NCBI GenBank assembly: GCA_030386875.1
Contig: CM059564.1
Coordinates: forward strand, 65,267,936-65,331,935
From: Morinoia aosen
Lineage: Eukaryota > Arthropoda > Malacostraca > Amphipoda > Talitridae
Length of the DNA stretch: 64,000 bases
Reading direction: 5' to 3'
In this document: piece after piece, positions 46,331-57,621 of the stretch
Position numbering within the stretch: position 1 is the first letter of the stretch
How the letters are laid out: each line of letters begins with the position of its first letter
The notes under the pieces: generated by a model
What the model saw: only the letters and a program-made list of their open reading frames with translations
Database searches by the model: none
Told to the model about the DNA's origin: nothing
Position numbers and translations under genes: made by a program

Positions 46331-49300
46331 GGTTGGCGCAGTGTTTCATGTGAGCACGTAGTAAATAATAACGGGCCACATGCGGTCACAAATTTACGTG
46401 AGAACGTTCGCTCTACTTGCTGTGTGCCCATACAAGTTTCGATTGAGGGAGGCATTTCAAGATAAGCGGCCTTGAAGAGCGCTTTTTCACCCGCGGAACA
46501 AGAAAAGCTCAAATACGAAGCCGCATATCCGTAGAGTAAAATGACTCAACTTACAATTTTTATATTTAAGCTTTTCTTTAGTACCTAGTCAATTTTTTAT
46601 TTTTGTGATTGCTTCAACGAATTATGTGCAGCTAAATTAAAGCTGTTTTGAGGGAAAAATCTACACCAAGATACCCATTACGTTGATTGAGCTCAGATAC
46701 AAGCACCTGGTCGCGACTCCATGAAACTTACAGGATGGAGGCGGGTTATAGAAAACATCCTTTTTCTCACCCTTTGCACAGTCGAGCAACTTCATGGCAC
46801 AGCTGATTAGAAAAGCATGGAAAATTTTCTTCCAATTAAATTTCGTCGCAAAGAAAATGTTGAAAAAATTGAACAATGTTTTATTGGGAATATCCCGCAG
46901 TGGAGCTCCATCTAATCGGACATAGAGCGAGCGTCACCGAGCGTGTCATAGGAAATGCTGCTTGTTTCAAAACGAACTCTTTCAAACAAAGCTGGCTTCT
47001 ACTCACAACTGAGAAACCAATTTACTATTCAGTTTACATAACAAAAACGGAAAACTCTAACACGCTATTTGTGCGCATTGCTGCATACCCGATAGTTGAG
47101 TAGGAAAATTTAAACAAAAGCTTATAGCTATACGTACATAAAACGAACGAAGCCAAGAAAAATTTAAAGGGCAACGTAGAAATCTAACTTTCGTGACGAG
47201 GTGTTCACGACAGGCTTCGTGTCTTTGTATCACGTCCATAGCGCCTTTGTGCAAACCTTGCTCTTCGATTGCAGCGCACACGCACGCACACACGTACACG
47301 TACGCCTACTCACACGCTTACACAAAAAAATGCACAAGCGCGCTCTGCGAATACGTCGAAAGTAAAGCATACGTAAAACTGTAAATAGTGGACTACAATT
47401 CGACAAGATTTTCTTATACCGAAGAATGAATGTGTAGCATCGATGACGGATTGTTCGTAACGACATATCAAAAGCACTGCTTCAAAATGTGATGGAGAAT
47501 TTTTTAACTTTAATTCCATAGGTAGAGCTTATAATTATTCGCATCAAATAAATGTACGGCTGAGTTACTAGCCGCCGGCACTAATGCGATGGTAAAAGGG
47601 GTCAAGTTTGAGCGAATGATGACAAAAAAGTGAAAAATATTCTAATAAAACGTCAAAATTTATGCATTTGCTTTCGTAGAATTTTTCAAAATCCAACTTG
47701 TTTCAGTATACTTTTTATAATTTACAAACAGTTATAAGAGGACTGGACTGGAATGCGTGATAGAAACGTCCGTCCGGTTGCCGATTTATTTTTCCGAGAA
47801 TAACCTCGATCGATCATAATCTATAGATAATATATCATTGTTGATGTACAGAGAGTGCGGAGGTACCGCAGTGAGTTGGCGAGTTGTGCCTGCAAGCCTT
47901 ACCAACAAACAACGGTCATTGCTCAAATGACTCGGCAATTGTGACTGGATTTTGACAAAACTGTGAGAAATTAGCGAGCTGGGCGCTGCTTCTCTTCTAT
48001 AATGAGCTATAGTTAGCTTATACTATAAGGTTTATTGGTTTATTCAGTTCGAGTAATCGCGTTACAGTTAAATTCGTTTCAAACAGTAGTGATAAAAAAC
48101 AATGAAGCTCGTGCAATCAAAAAAGTTCTCCAACATTTAAGCCGATATGAACTTGTAAACTTATGACATTAGTTAAGCTCAAATTATTTAAGCTATACGC
48201 AGAAAAGAATTGAAACCTGCCCGTATGTTTAACCTCGGATACAATTAAAATTCCAAATTCCGAACACAATATTGGATGCGAATACAAAAAACAATCCCAT
48301 GCGTAGGTAAGGCACCTTTAATTTCAAGGAAGGAGTATAGTTAATAATCAGTACGAAAACCTTCATAGTTATTCCGCAGCACGCTGTGATAATTCTGTGT
48401 TGGGTCATTACAGCAACATTCTAGTCCCTGTCTTACAGCTTGAGAACAACTTATGATCGCAAAGCCAACATGAGAGTTAGTCAGAGCTAGGCGGTTTTGA
48501 ATGGGATGATAAAAAAAGAGAACGAACAAAGTGATTTCGTACACAAATGGATAATCTTCTTAAGCCAATGGTGGAACATACAATTCCGCCCATGTATAAC
48601 AACTGTTGTTATCCAGTTTTGTAGCATATACTTTCTCAGATCTAGAGCAAAAATTTTACTATGATGAAGAAATCTTCAGCGTTGATTCTCATTTTCATTT
48701 AAGATTAGATTAGATTATTAGTTAGTTTAAGCCTCCCTATTCGCAACAAAGGCTATCCAAAGAGAGGAAGGAAGAAGGCACCATTTAGTATGGAGTCAAG
48801 GAAACGCGGAATCTATGCAGAAAGTGCACAGAAACAGAAAGCTACGAAAAAAGAAGTTCATGAAACAAGAAAAAGTTGAAGAAGAAAGTAGTAGGTGCTA
48901 AAAAACAGGACAGCAGTGAACCGAAAAAAGATGGTCTGTAACAAAACAAAAACCTATTTTAACAAAAAGAAAGCCTACATGACCTTTAACTCAGGCCCTC
49001 ACATAGTCCTCCTGGGAGCGCTAGTTCCCATAAACACAATAGCTGTATCCCCCTGAGGGGCATTTTCATTTACCTACACTATCAAATTTCTATTTTATTC
49101 GGAGAATTATTGGTAAAAATTGTATTCAAAACAAACAATGCCCGATTCGTCAGCGACACACACGGACGTACGAAAGTACCGCGTTGGCTACAATAGCAAG
49201 TCATTTTTATCGAGTCACAATTTCCAAAAAGTAATAGTAATTTTTACGTAAAATCAAGATCGCACCGCGTTACGGACTGGATTTAAAGACAATATGAAGC

Positions 49301-49477
49301 GGCATCTGATAGCGTCGCTGCCTCACAAAGTTCACGCTAAAGTCTTAACGAACAGCGCCGCAGCGCGGCAGGCGGCGAGCGTGGCTCACAGCTGCTGCAG
49401 GTGTTTAGGTAGCATTTAGCGCGACAGCTGCCGGGTGTAATCGATACCCTCTCAATGAATGTTACATTCTCCCGCTG
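46331..49477. other. Unassigned DNA
   Basis: No gene, RNA or mobile element can be supported over this 3.1 kb. CA/CG-rich simple sequence lies at 47275-47320, and a purine-rich tract at 48760-48960. Confidence 0.45.
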
Positions 49478-49790
49478 TCGTACATTGTTTACAGCTGGTT
49501 GGTAACCTCTCAATATTGGAGTAAGTAGCAGTCGTACATTGTCTACAGCTGGTTGGCAACCTATCAATATTGGAGTAAGTAGCAGTCGTACATTGTCTAC
49601 AGATGGTTGGTAACCTCTCAATATTGGAGTAAGTAGCAGTCGTACAATGTCTACAGACGGTTGGTAACCGCTCAATATTGGAGTAAGTAGCAGTCGTACA
49701 TTGTCTACAGCAGTTGGTAACCTCTCAACATTGGAGTAAGTATAGCAGTTGTTCATTGTCTACAGCTACTTGGTAACCTCTCCAAAAATA
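49478..49790. repeat. 54-bp minisatellite, ~6 units
   Basis: The unit starts GTCGTACATTGTCTACAGCT and ends with CTCAATATTGGAGTAAGTAG. The 18-residue period seen in the minus frame comes from the 54-bp length. The outer units are more diverged than the central ones. Confidence 0.9.
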
Positions 49791-50009
49791 CATTTCCAAT
49801 TTGGTTCCGCTAAGAAAAGCCCACTCGCGGTCGCTTGGCAGAGTCGCATTGAACATCACGGCCGGGCAATGATCAGGACCCGAGCGGTGCTTCCTCAGGA
49901 GCTGACAGCCTCGGCTGGCACTGATGCGATCGCGTGCTGACGAGCACAGCTGACCTCGGGCGCGTGAAGAACTGAACGATAATCCCGAGCGTCAGAGCGG
50001 CTTGGTGCA

Positions 50010-51195
50010 GCATTGTGCCTCCACTGCACGGCTTCATCACTGTGTCTGCACTGCACGGCTTCATCATAGTATCGCCACTGCACGGCTTCATCATAGTGTC
50101 TCCACTGCACGGCTTCATCATAGTGTCGCCACTGCACGGCTTCATCGTTGTGTCTCCACTGCACGGCTTCATCACTGTGTCTCCACTGCACGGCTTCATC
50201 ATTGTGTCTCCACTGCACGGCTTCATCACTGTGTCTCCACTGCACGGCTTCATCATTGTGTCTCCACTGCACGGCTTCATCACTGTGTCTCCACTGCACG
50301 GCTTCATCATTGTGTCTCCACTGCACGGCTTCATCATTGTGTCTCCACTGCACGGCTTCATCACTGTGTCTCCACTGCACGGCTTCACCACTGTGTCTCC
50401 ACTGCACGGCTTCATCATTGTGTCTCCACTGCACGGCTTCATCACTGTGTCTCCACTGCACGGCTTCATCACTGTGTCTCCACTGCACGGCTTCATCATT
50501 GTGTCTCCACTGCACGGCTTCATCACTGTGTCTCCACTGCACGGCTTCATCACTGTGTCTCCACTGCACGGCTTCATCACTGTGTCTCCACTGCACGGCT
50601 TCATCACTGTGTCTCCACTGCACGGCTTCATCATTGTGTCTCCACTGCGCGGCTTCATCATTGTGTCTCCACTGCACGGCTTCATCATTGTGTCTCCACT
50701 GCACGGCTTCATCACTGTGTCTCCACTGCACGGCTACATCATTGTGTCTCCACTGCACGGCTTCATCATTGTGTCTCCACTGCACGGCTTCATCACTGTG
50801 TCTCCACTGCACGGCTTCATCACTGTGTCTCCACTGCACGGCTTCATCATTGTGTCTCCACTGCACGGCTTCATCATTGTGTCTCCACTGCCCGGCTACA
50901 TCATTGTGTCTCCACTGCACGGCTTCATCATTGTGTCTCCACTGCACGGCTTAATCATTGTGTCTCCACTGCACGGCTTCATCACTGTGTCTCCACTGCA
51001 CGGCTTCATCATTGAGTCTCCACTGCACGGCTTCATCATTGTGTCTCCACTGCACGGCTTACTCATTGTGTCTCCACTGCACGGCTTCATCATTGTGTCT
51101 CCACTGCACGGCTACATCATTGTGTCTCCACTGCACGGCTTCATCATTGTGTCTCCACTGCACGGCTTCATCATTGTGTCTCCACTGCACGGCTT
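50010..51195. repeat. 27-bp satellite, left block (~44 units)
   Basis: The unit is TCCACTGCACGGCTTCATCA followed by (C/T)TGTGTC, 27 bp. Most variation is a C/T at one site (CACTG or CATTG). Since 27 is a multiple of three and the unit lacks stops in five of six frames, ORFs of up to 449 codons span it. They have no other coding sign. The array is cut at 51195 by an LTR retrotransposon and resumes at 59881. Confidence 0.95.
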
Positions 51196-52010
51196 TGTTA
51201 TATTCTTCTTTTACTTAGAATCCGAGTTTATGATTTTTCAAATTTTCTTTCTTTTCAAGTCTAATCTTCAAATCAAAGGAGTTATTTTCCGAAAGAAAAC
51301 ACGATTCTTTCAACGTGGCCACATCGTTTTACTTGTTATAATGAAAGATGTACACAAAATATGACAATGGGGTAGATGAGACTAGCAAACTTAGGAACAA
51401 TTGCTACAAAAGTCTTACGCATCTTTTGGGTACGCAGCGATGTCGAAGTAAGATAATAAGGTCTCGAATTGTACGTTAAAGTCTTTTACGTGAAGATTAA
51501 CACAGAGTCAGGGTCTAATACGGAGTGCCTGCCGTATGCAAACAAAATGAATGAAGTGGCACGACGAGACCTTCTAGTGACGGAGCTTCGCTCTCTAATG
51601 ATGATGCCCTAGCCCTCGTCGTACCCTTTAAGTATTCTCGCGCTGTGACCGTTACTTCTGGAGCGTGCAGCAAAAGCCGCAGCTGAACACCGTTGTCGTC
51701 GCTTAGGCCCTGCCGCTCTCGGGCAGCACCAACCGTTGCCATCCACTGCCATCTGCGTTGCCACACTGACTGCCACACTGGTGCCACGCTGGTGCCACGT
51801 CGTTGCCACGCTGCCGCTGGGAGCGTAGGTATTGCCTCTTTTTTTGTAACGGTCGAGCCCTCGCTGTGTACACATCGACATCTGGCGCGTTGTATACTGC
51901 TGAGCTTTGAGATTTCCTGATAGCAGAGTCCGGTGTAAGCTCTCACGTCCAACCGCCTTTTACTCTTTTTTTGTGGTGAAAACTTAACGGTTCATACTCG
52001 GGACACAACA
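51196..52010 (-). repeat. 3' LTR of the Ty3/Gypsy-type element
   Basis: 815 bp. It differs from the 5' LTR by about 4 extra bases in a TGCCAC-rich tract near 51765-51785 and one T in a T-run near 51967. Over the rest I see no clear substitutions by eye. Confidence 0.92.
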
Positions 52011-52024
52011 GAATCCCCCCAACC
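52011..52024 (-). promoter_or_regulatory. Polypurine tract
   Basis: On the minus strand GGTTGGGGGGATTC directly precedes the 3' LTR start TGTTGTG. The G-run is the expected priming site for second-strand synthesis. Confidence 0.7.
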
Positions 52025-53715
52025 TATATTAATCAACATCCTCCTGGATGTAAAATGGAAGTTTCCGTCTACTGAAGTCACGCATCTGAGATTCGTACTT
52101 CATTGCAGGGGCGAAATTAGACAAGCCTTGAGATTTGTGCTTCTGACGCACTTCTGAATCGAAGATCCTGAACAAGCGATAGCTTACTGTAGTCGTCGGG
52201 ACGTCCTATTCCAGTTCACTATCGAAGATCTTCTCTCTTGGCTAATGACGTTCTATCAGAGGCCTTCTGAAGACGTTCAAAGGGGTAAAAACCATCCTAT
52301 TAAAATATCGAATATGCATTCGATCAGTCTAAACTCAACCTCCTGCGTGTAGTTACTGCGGACATATTGCTGTCCAACGGTATCTTCTTCATTTTTTCTT
52401 CGCCGTTGTTGAATCCGTGTCCGGCGAAAATATAGATGTTCAGGAGGAAATCTAGTCCTTTGTACGAGTGAGTGTACTGTTGCTGCAGATGGGAAGCTGG
52501 GTCCGCCTATTGCGTCTGCACAGCTGTGGTCGAGGCGTGCCAGGACAGCTGTGGCGGGCTCTTTAATAGCAAGGTCGTTGTAGACCGCGCGTAGCAGAAG
52601 TATGTTGTGACGGCCGGCCAGACAACGGTGTTGCCATAACGTTGGTGGTGTACTGTGCGCCTGCACACTGCCCCTGGGCCGCTGCACTGCCGCGCTGGCG
52701 AGCGGTGCGTGAGTGCTGTGCGCCTGTACACGGCTCCCCAGCCGCGGCGCAGCTGCGGTGGAGAGAGGAGGGTGTGTGCTGCCGCTGCTCGGGCCCCAGT
52801 TGGCACAGCATCGCTGCAATCAATCGTTCCACGTTAATCTCAGGCTTTGATAAATTTTTCTCTCGGATTTCTTTGACTTATCGTAATCAATTGTGTCCAT
52901 CTACTCATCACATCTCCCCCATGCCATTCACATCCCGGTGTACCATCCTTCGATAGCATTTTAACTAGAATCAAAGTAATCTAACGCAATAAGTTCTAAG
53001 AAATCCATTTAGAGAATATTATAACCAACGCAAAATAAAATAAATGCAAGGTAAATGAAATTTATGAGAGATCAAAGTAATCTAACGCAATAAGCTCAAA
53101 GAAATCCGTTAGAGAACACAAAATGAAATAAATGCACGGTAAATGAAGTTAATGAGAAATACATAATATGACATTCAATATCTCGGATAATTAGTGGGCT
53201 GTAAAGGAAAGTTCCTACGTATTAGCACGCATTCCTGGGGAAGAGCTATGAAAAGACATACGAACGGGTTACAAATTTGACATCGAGTAAAATTTTTATC
53301 TGATTAATGAGCATCATCAAGGTAAATACATAAATTGATTTATAAATCGACATTAATCATGTAATACATCCTATCTGCATTTCGCTGGAGAAATCATTTA
53401 AATTTAAGTCGAAGCACTTATCCTAAAATTGGAATATGAAAGAAATGTTAAACACAAGGGAAATGATTAGAAAACATTCTTAATATTAAACATAGAACAT
53501 TTGGGAGTGAAATGAGATAATCATTATTGAAGTTTTGGGACGTGGAAAATCAGTTAATTCTAAGTCAAAGCACGTATCCTAAATTTGTAATACGAAAGAA
53601 ATGTTAAACACAGGGAAATGGTTAGAAAACATTCTTAATATTAAACATAGTACATCTTTAGAATGAAATGGAGCAATCATCATCGAAGTTTTGGGACGTC
53701 CTTGCGAGACACAAA
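52025..53715 (-). other. 1.7-kb region between pol and the 3' LTR
   Basis: This stretch follows the pol stop and has no recognisable gene. It contains two tandem duplications: about 52970-53068 with 53072-53158 (shared ATCAAAGTAATCTAACGCAA), and about 53400-53550 with 53551-53700 (shared GAAAGAAATGTTAAACACA and GAAGTTTTGGGACGT). A GC-rich patch at 52490-52810 has its own degenerate duplication (CTGTGCGCCTG). A minus-strand frame of 180 codons (52819-52277) covers the patch. It has an Arg-rich stretch but no signal peptide, fusion motif or membrane anchor, so it is not called an envelope gene. Confidence 0.6.
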
Positions 53716-53718
53716 TAA

Positions 53719-56700
53719 TCATACATAGTTTGGGCGTCTCGTCCGATTTCTCAGAGAGTACCTAGGAATCATTCCTTCATTCCTCTGGCTCGTGCTTTGC
53801 ACTGCAGGAATGTCGTTCGTCTCTGCCCCTTGCAGTTCGTCTTCTTCGTCACCGTTATTGAAAGGGAAGGCCATGGCGTCGTCAAGATAAGCACGTTTCA
53901 CACGGTTCAGGTGCACGGTCTGCTCTTTTCGATCCGAGTACACACCCTTGATGGTGATGTTATTTTCCCGTCGAGAAATCACACGGAAGGGGCCTCTGAA
54001 CCTCGTGGGCCAAGCACGATCTACGTCGGTGCGACCTGTCTCATTCCTAAGCATGACTAGTGCTCCAGGTTGAATATCACATTCTTTGGCCGTTCGATTG
54101 TAGATGTTTGCGGCAGCTTGCCTCGCAGCTTCCGAATTCTTCCGAACTGCAGCAAATGCTTTAGACAGACGGAGAGAAACTTCAGTTGAATAATCTTGGT
54201 CACATGCGTAATTGATGGGCTGCTCCTTGAAAATGTCGTGGTAAGGAAGGTTAGCATCTCTGCCGTAAAACAAAAAGAACGGCGTGTCTTTAATCGCAGT
54301 CTGATAGGAAGTATTTACCGCTAACGTTACGAAAGGAATGCTCTGGTCCCACGAGAATCTATCTCCGGCAGCCAAGTGGGAGATTGCAGTCTTCAAGACA
54401 CCATTCATTCTCTCGCAACAACCGTTCGCCATAGCGTGATAAGCAGTCGTAGTCTGTGATCTCGCCTTGAGATTTTTGCAGACATCCTGGAACAACTTAT
54501 TAGTAAACTCGCTGCCTCTGTCGCTGACAATAGTATTTGGAGCTGAAAATTTTCCGACGTACTGGACGAAAGCTCTGGTGACAGTATCGGCAGACTTATC
54601 TGCGAGGGGATAAGCATCAACATATCTTGTGAAATGATCCACGATTGTCAGGAGATATTTATTGCCATCGTAACTAACAGGCAATTCAACAAGGTCAACA
54701 GCAACTCTTTCAAGGGGGTACGAGGTTTCAGGAAATTTACCTAAGGGGACTTTAAATTGGCCCTGCCATTTCCTTCGTTGGCACTGCAAACATTTCTTCA
54801 CGTGGTCTTTGACGTCACGAATTTGATTAATCCAGAAGAATTTATCTCTGGCCCGTTCAAGAGTTCTCAGGAAACCCATATGAGCGGACAAATCGCTGTC
54901 ATGGCTCAGCTTTAAAGCTACCTTAACTAAAGACTTAGGAATGACTATTTGTACATTACTTCTACCGTTTCTGCGTTTCTTTCTCGACAATCTACACAGG
55001 ACATTGTTCTCATCAATAAAATATTCGTCAATGTTTGAAATCTTAGTATCACCCAAGTCATTTCCAGTTAACAAGTTTCTTACACCAGACCAAAGTGAGT
55101 CCTTTTCTTGCTCTGAAACAACATCATCCAGGCTCAATTGCTTTGCCTCGACGGCAACACTCTTATCACGTTCACTGTACACGGGTGGAGGGCACACGTC
55201 GTCGACGGGAACATCTGTCGCATTATTATTAGAACAAGGCTTAATTCTAGAAGGAACATCAGCATTAATTTTAGGATCATTCTTATTACTAAAGTTGGAC
55301 TCAGCAGCGTCAACGACAGCATTGACGATTCTTTCGGATCTAGACAAATAGTCGGGCAAATGGTGTTGTGCTCCCGGCTTGTACCGAACAGAGAAATTAT
55401 ACTCTTGAAGAAGCAGAGCCCATCTTGAAATACGGTGATTACCTGTTTTATTAGCAAAAATGAAAGTTAAGGGGCGATGATCCGTTACCACGACGAACTC
55501 ATTTAAGTACAGGTACGCATCATAATGTTTGATTGAATCATGGATGGCAAGAGCTTCGAGTTCTGTTGCAGAGTACTTAAGTTCATTTCCTTTTAATTTT
55601 CGACTATAGTATGCTACAGGTAACTCAATGCCGTCATGCATCTGAAGTAATGCTCCTCCAATTGCAATGCCCGAGGCATCAGTGTGCAACACAAATTCTC
55701 TCTGAAAGTCAGGAAATTTAAGTATAGGCGCAGACACAAGTTTATCTTTCAAATCATCGAAAGCTCGCTGATGAACGTCCGTCCATTTAAATGAGTTCGT
55801 CTTTTTTGTTAGCTCAGTAAGAGGTGCCGCGATATGAGCATAATTTTTAATGAACTTTCTAAAGAATCCGGTTGAACCAAGGAACCTCTTTACCTCTTTA
55901 ATATTCCTAGGTCTCAAAGCATCTGCCAAGGCCTGGACTTTCGCAGGTCGGGGGGTGAGTCCCTCCGAACTGACTTTGATTCCAAGAAAGGTTACGCTAC
56001 TCGCAGCAAATTGGCATTTCTTGAGACTTAGTTTGAAACCTGAAGCAGCTGTTTGAAGCAACGCCTTATCCAAATGTTCGACATGAGTCTCGAAATTTTT
56101 TGAATAGATGATGATGTCGTCAACGTAACAGAACAGAAATTTTGAAATGAATGGAGAAAAAGCCATATTAACTGCTCTTTGAAGTGCAGCCGCAGATGTG
56201 ATAAGACCTTGGGGTGAACGGCAATACCTATAACTACCTGTCGGTGTTTTGAAAGCGGTAATATCTCTGCTCTCTGGGGACAGTTCAATCTGATGGTAGG
56301 AGCTTCTCATATCAAGGGTCGTGAATAAATTTGAGTCCTTTAGACTTTCGAGGGTATCAGTCATATGCGGGATTGGAAAAGAATCCTTCCTACAAATCTT
56401 ATTGATAAGTCGGAAGTCAACTACGATTCGATGTGAACCATCACTTTTACGTACAGCTAAGATTGGGGAAGACCAAGGCGAAAAACTTGGTTCAATAACT
56501 TTTTGCCTGAGCATCTCCTGGACATGCTCTTCAACCAATTGTTTTGTAGCGTGGGGAACTCGATACTGCGGGGTATTTATGGGGGAGTGTCCCTGAACGT
56601 CTAATCTATGCACAGCATTTCGCGCATGACCAATCTCGTCTCCAACCGCGAACGCATTCCTGTGTTTGTTAATCAAATTTACAAGGGTCGTTCTCTGATC

Positions 56701-57621
56701 TAAGTTCAAATGAGACAAATCAACATCGTCTATCATTTCATTGAATTCAGGTTCATTGCGTTTCTCTGCGACGCGTATGAGTCTGCTGTTCCCAGCCTCT
56801 GCCAGTCGGTTCTGGTCCGGGTGGCACTGAGCTGATTCGCTCGCTTGCCCACCGTCCCTGTGCACTACTGCTATCGCCTCGTAGGCCTTGCGCTGCGCCT
56901 GAGCTCGAGCATCACTTTCGCTTTCGTCTGAGCCAGACTCCGGCTCTTCAATAGCAACATCTAGTGTAGCACAAATTTTATTTCTAGGTACAAGAACATT
57001 CTTATCATTATAATTTACAAAGACTATTGGTACGGCGCCATCACGGACTGTGGCTAACGTGCGAGGCACTGCTATTCCTTTGCACGTAACGCTCTGTTTT
57101 AGAACGACTGTTTTTCCATTCATGTGCTTGGGAACTCTCAAATAGGAGTGACATAACGTGCCTCCTTCAACAGTCAGATCATGTGACATTCTCGCGACAC
57201 TGAATGATGCATCCTCAGATTGTTTCACAAAATTTACTGAATTAGAAGCAGCAACTGATTGAAATGGGTAAATCCTATCATTAATCCTCACGTGACCTTT
57301 CTCGTGCTGACTGTATTTTATTTCAACACCGAATCTCTTAAGGAAATCTCGGCCTATCAAGACAGCTCCGGGGAAGTAAGAATCTTCCACAATAATAGCG
57401 GAATGGCAATACTCAACATCACCTAGTTTAAATTTCAAGTCAATCGTACCTCGAGTGTGGAGATTATCTCCATTAACAGAACAAAGAACTTTAGTGCATC
57501 GTTTAATTCGGGGTGGAGTTTTGAATAACTTGCTAATTACACAAGATTTCACAAGAGTCACGGAAGAGCCTGAATCAACGAAAGTGGAGCATTTTTTCTG
57601 TTCAATATTTAGCAAAATCAC
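53719..57621 (-). CDS. pol: Pol polyprotein: protease, RT, RNase H, integrase
   Basis: The polyprotein copies element RNA and inserts the DNA. The reading frame is open for 1300 codons from a GTG at 57621 and continues upstream of it to a TGA near 57684, so it is made as a frameshift extension of Gag and not from its own ATG. The aspartic protease shows FVDSGSSVTLV (DSG at 16-18) and VLIGRDFL. RT lies at about 370-550 with LDMRSSYHQI and catalytic YVDD at 499-502. RNase H starts at about 640 (FVLHTDASG). The integrase has an HHCC zinc finger ending CLQCQRRK, core acids in AVDLVELP, VSDRGSEF and CCERMNGV, and a GPF-type C-terminal module (RFRGPFRV). No stop interrupts it. PR-RT-RH-IN is the Ty3/Gypsy order. 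Confidence 0.94.
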   Translation of the reverse strand: MILLNIEQKKCSTFVDSGSSVTLVKSCVISKLFKTPPRIKRCTKVLCSVNGDNLHTRGTIDLKFKLGDVEYCHSAIIVEDSYFPGAVLIGRDFLKRFGVEIKYSQHEKGHVRINDRIYPFQSVAASNSVNFVKQSEDASFSVARMSHDLTVEGGTLCHSYLRVPKHMNGKTVVLKQSVTCKGIAVPRTLATVRDGAVPIVFVNYNDKNVLVPRNKICATLDVAIEEPESGSDESESDARAQAQRKAYEAIAVVHRDGGQASESAQCHPDQNRLAEAGNSRLIRVAEKRNEPEFNEMIDDVDLSHLNLDQRTTLVNLINKHRNAFAVGDEIGHARNAVHRLDVQGHSPINTPQYRVPHATKQLVEEHVQEMLRQKVIEPSFSPWSSPILAVRKSDGSHRIVVDFRLINKICRKDSFPIPHMTDTLESLKDSNLFTTLDMRSSYHQIELSPESRDITAFKTPTGSYRYCRSPQGLITSAAALQRAVNMAFSPFISKFLFCYVDDIIIYSKNFETHVEHLDKALLQTAASGFKLSLKKCQFAASSVTFLGIKVSSEGLTPRPAKVQALADALRPRNIKEVKRFLGSTGFFRKFIKNYAHIAAPLTELTKKTNSFKWTDVHQRAFDDLKDKLVSAPILKFPDFQREFVLHTDASGIAIGGALLQMHDGIELPVAYYSRKLKGNELKYSATELEALAIHDSIKHYDAYLYLNEFVVVTDHRPLTFIFANKTGNHRISRWALLLQEYNFSVRYKPGAQHHLPDYLSRSERIVNAVVDAAESNFSNKNDPKINADVPSRIKPCSNNNATDVPVDDVCPPPVYSERDKSVAVEAKQLSLDDVVSEQEKDSLWSGVRNLLTGNDLGDTKISNIDEYFIDENNVLCRLSRKKRRNGRSNVQIVIPKSLVKVALKLSHDSDLSAHMGFLRTLERARDKFFWINQIRDVKDHVKKCLQCQRRKWQGQFKVPLGKFPETSYPLERVAVDLVELPVSYDGNKYLLTIVDHFTRYVDAYPLADKSADTVTRAFVQYVGKFSAPNTIVSDRGSEFTNKLFQDVCKNLKARSQTTTAYHAMANGCCERMNGVLKTAISHLAAGDRFSWDQSIPFVTLAVNTSYQTAIKDTPFFLFYGRDANLPYHDIFKEQPINYACDQDYSTEVSLRLSKAFAAVRKNSEAARQAAANIYNRTAKECDIQPGALVMLRNETGRTDVDRAWPTRFRGPFRVISRRENNITIKGVYSDRKEQTVHLNRVKRAYLDDAMAFPFNNGDEEDELQGAETNDIPAVQSTSQRNEGMIPRYSLRNRTRRPNYV

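Noticed and set aside
49873-51364. Open frames of 268-449 codons on both strands over the 27-bp array
   Set aside because: Five of six frames are open at once, which is a feature of the unit. One frame simply runs on into the LTR.
52277-52819. 180-codon minus frame considered as an envelope or accessory gene of the LTR element
   Set aside because: No signal peptide, cleavage site, fusion peptide or membrane anchor. It lies in a GC-rich patch with overlapping open frames, as expected by chance.
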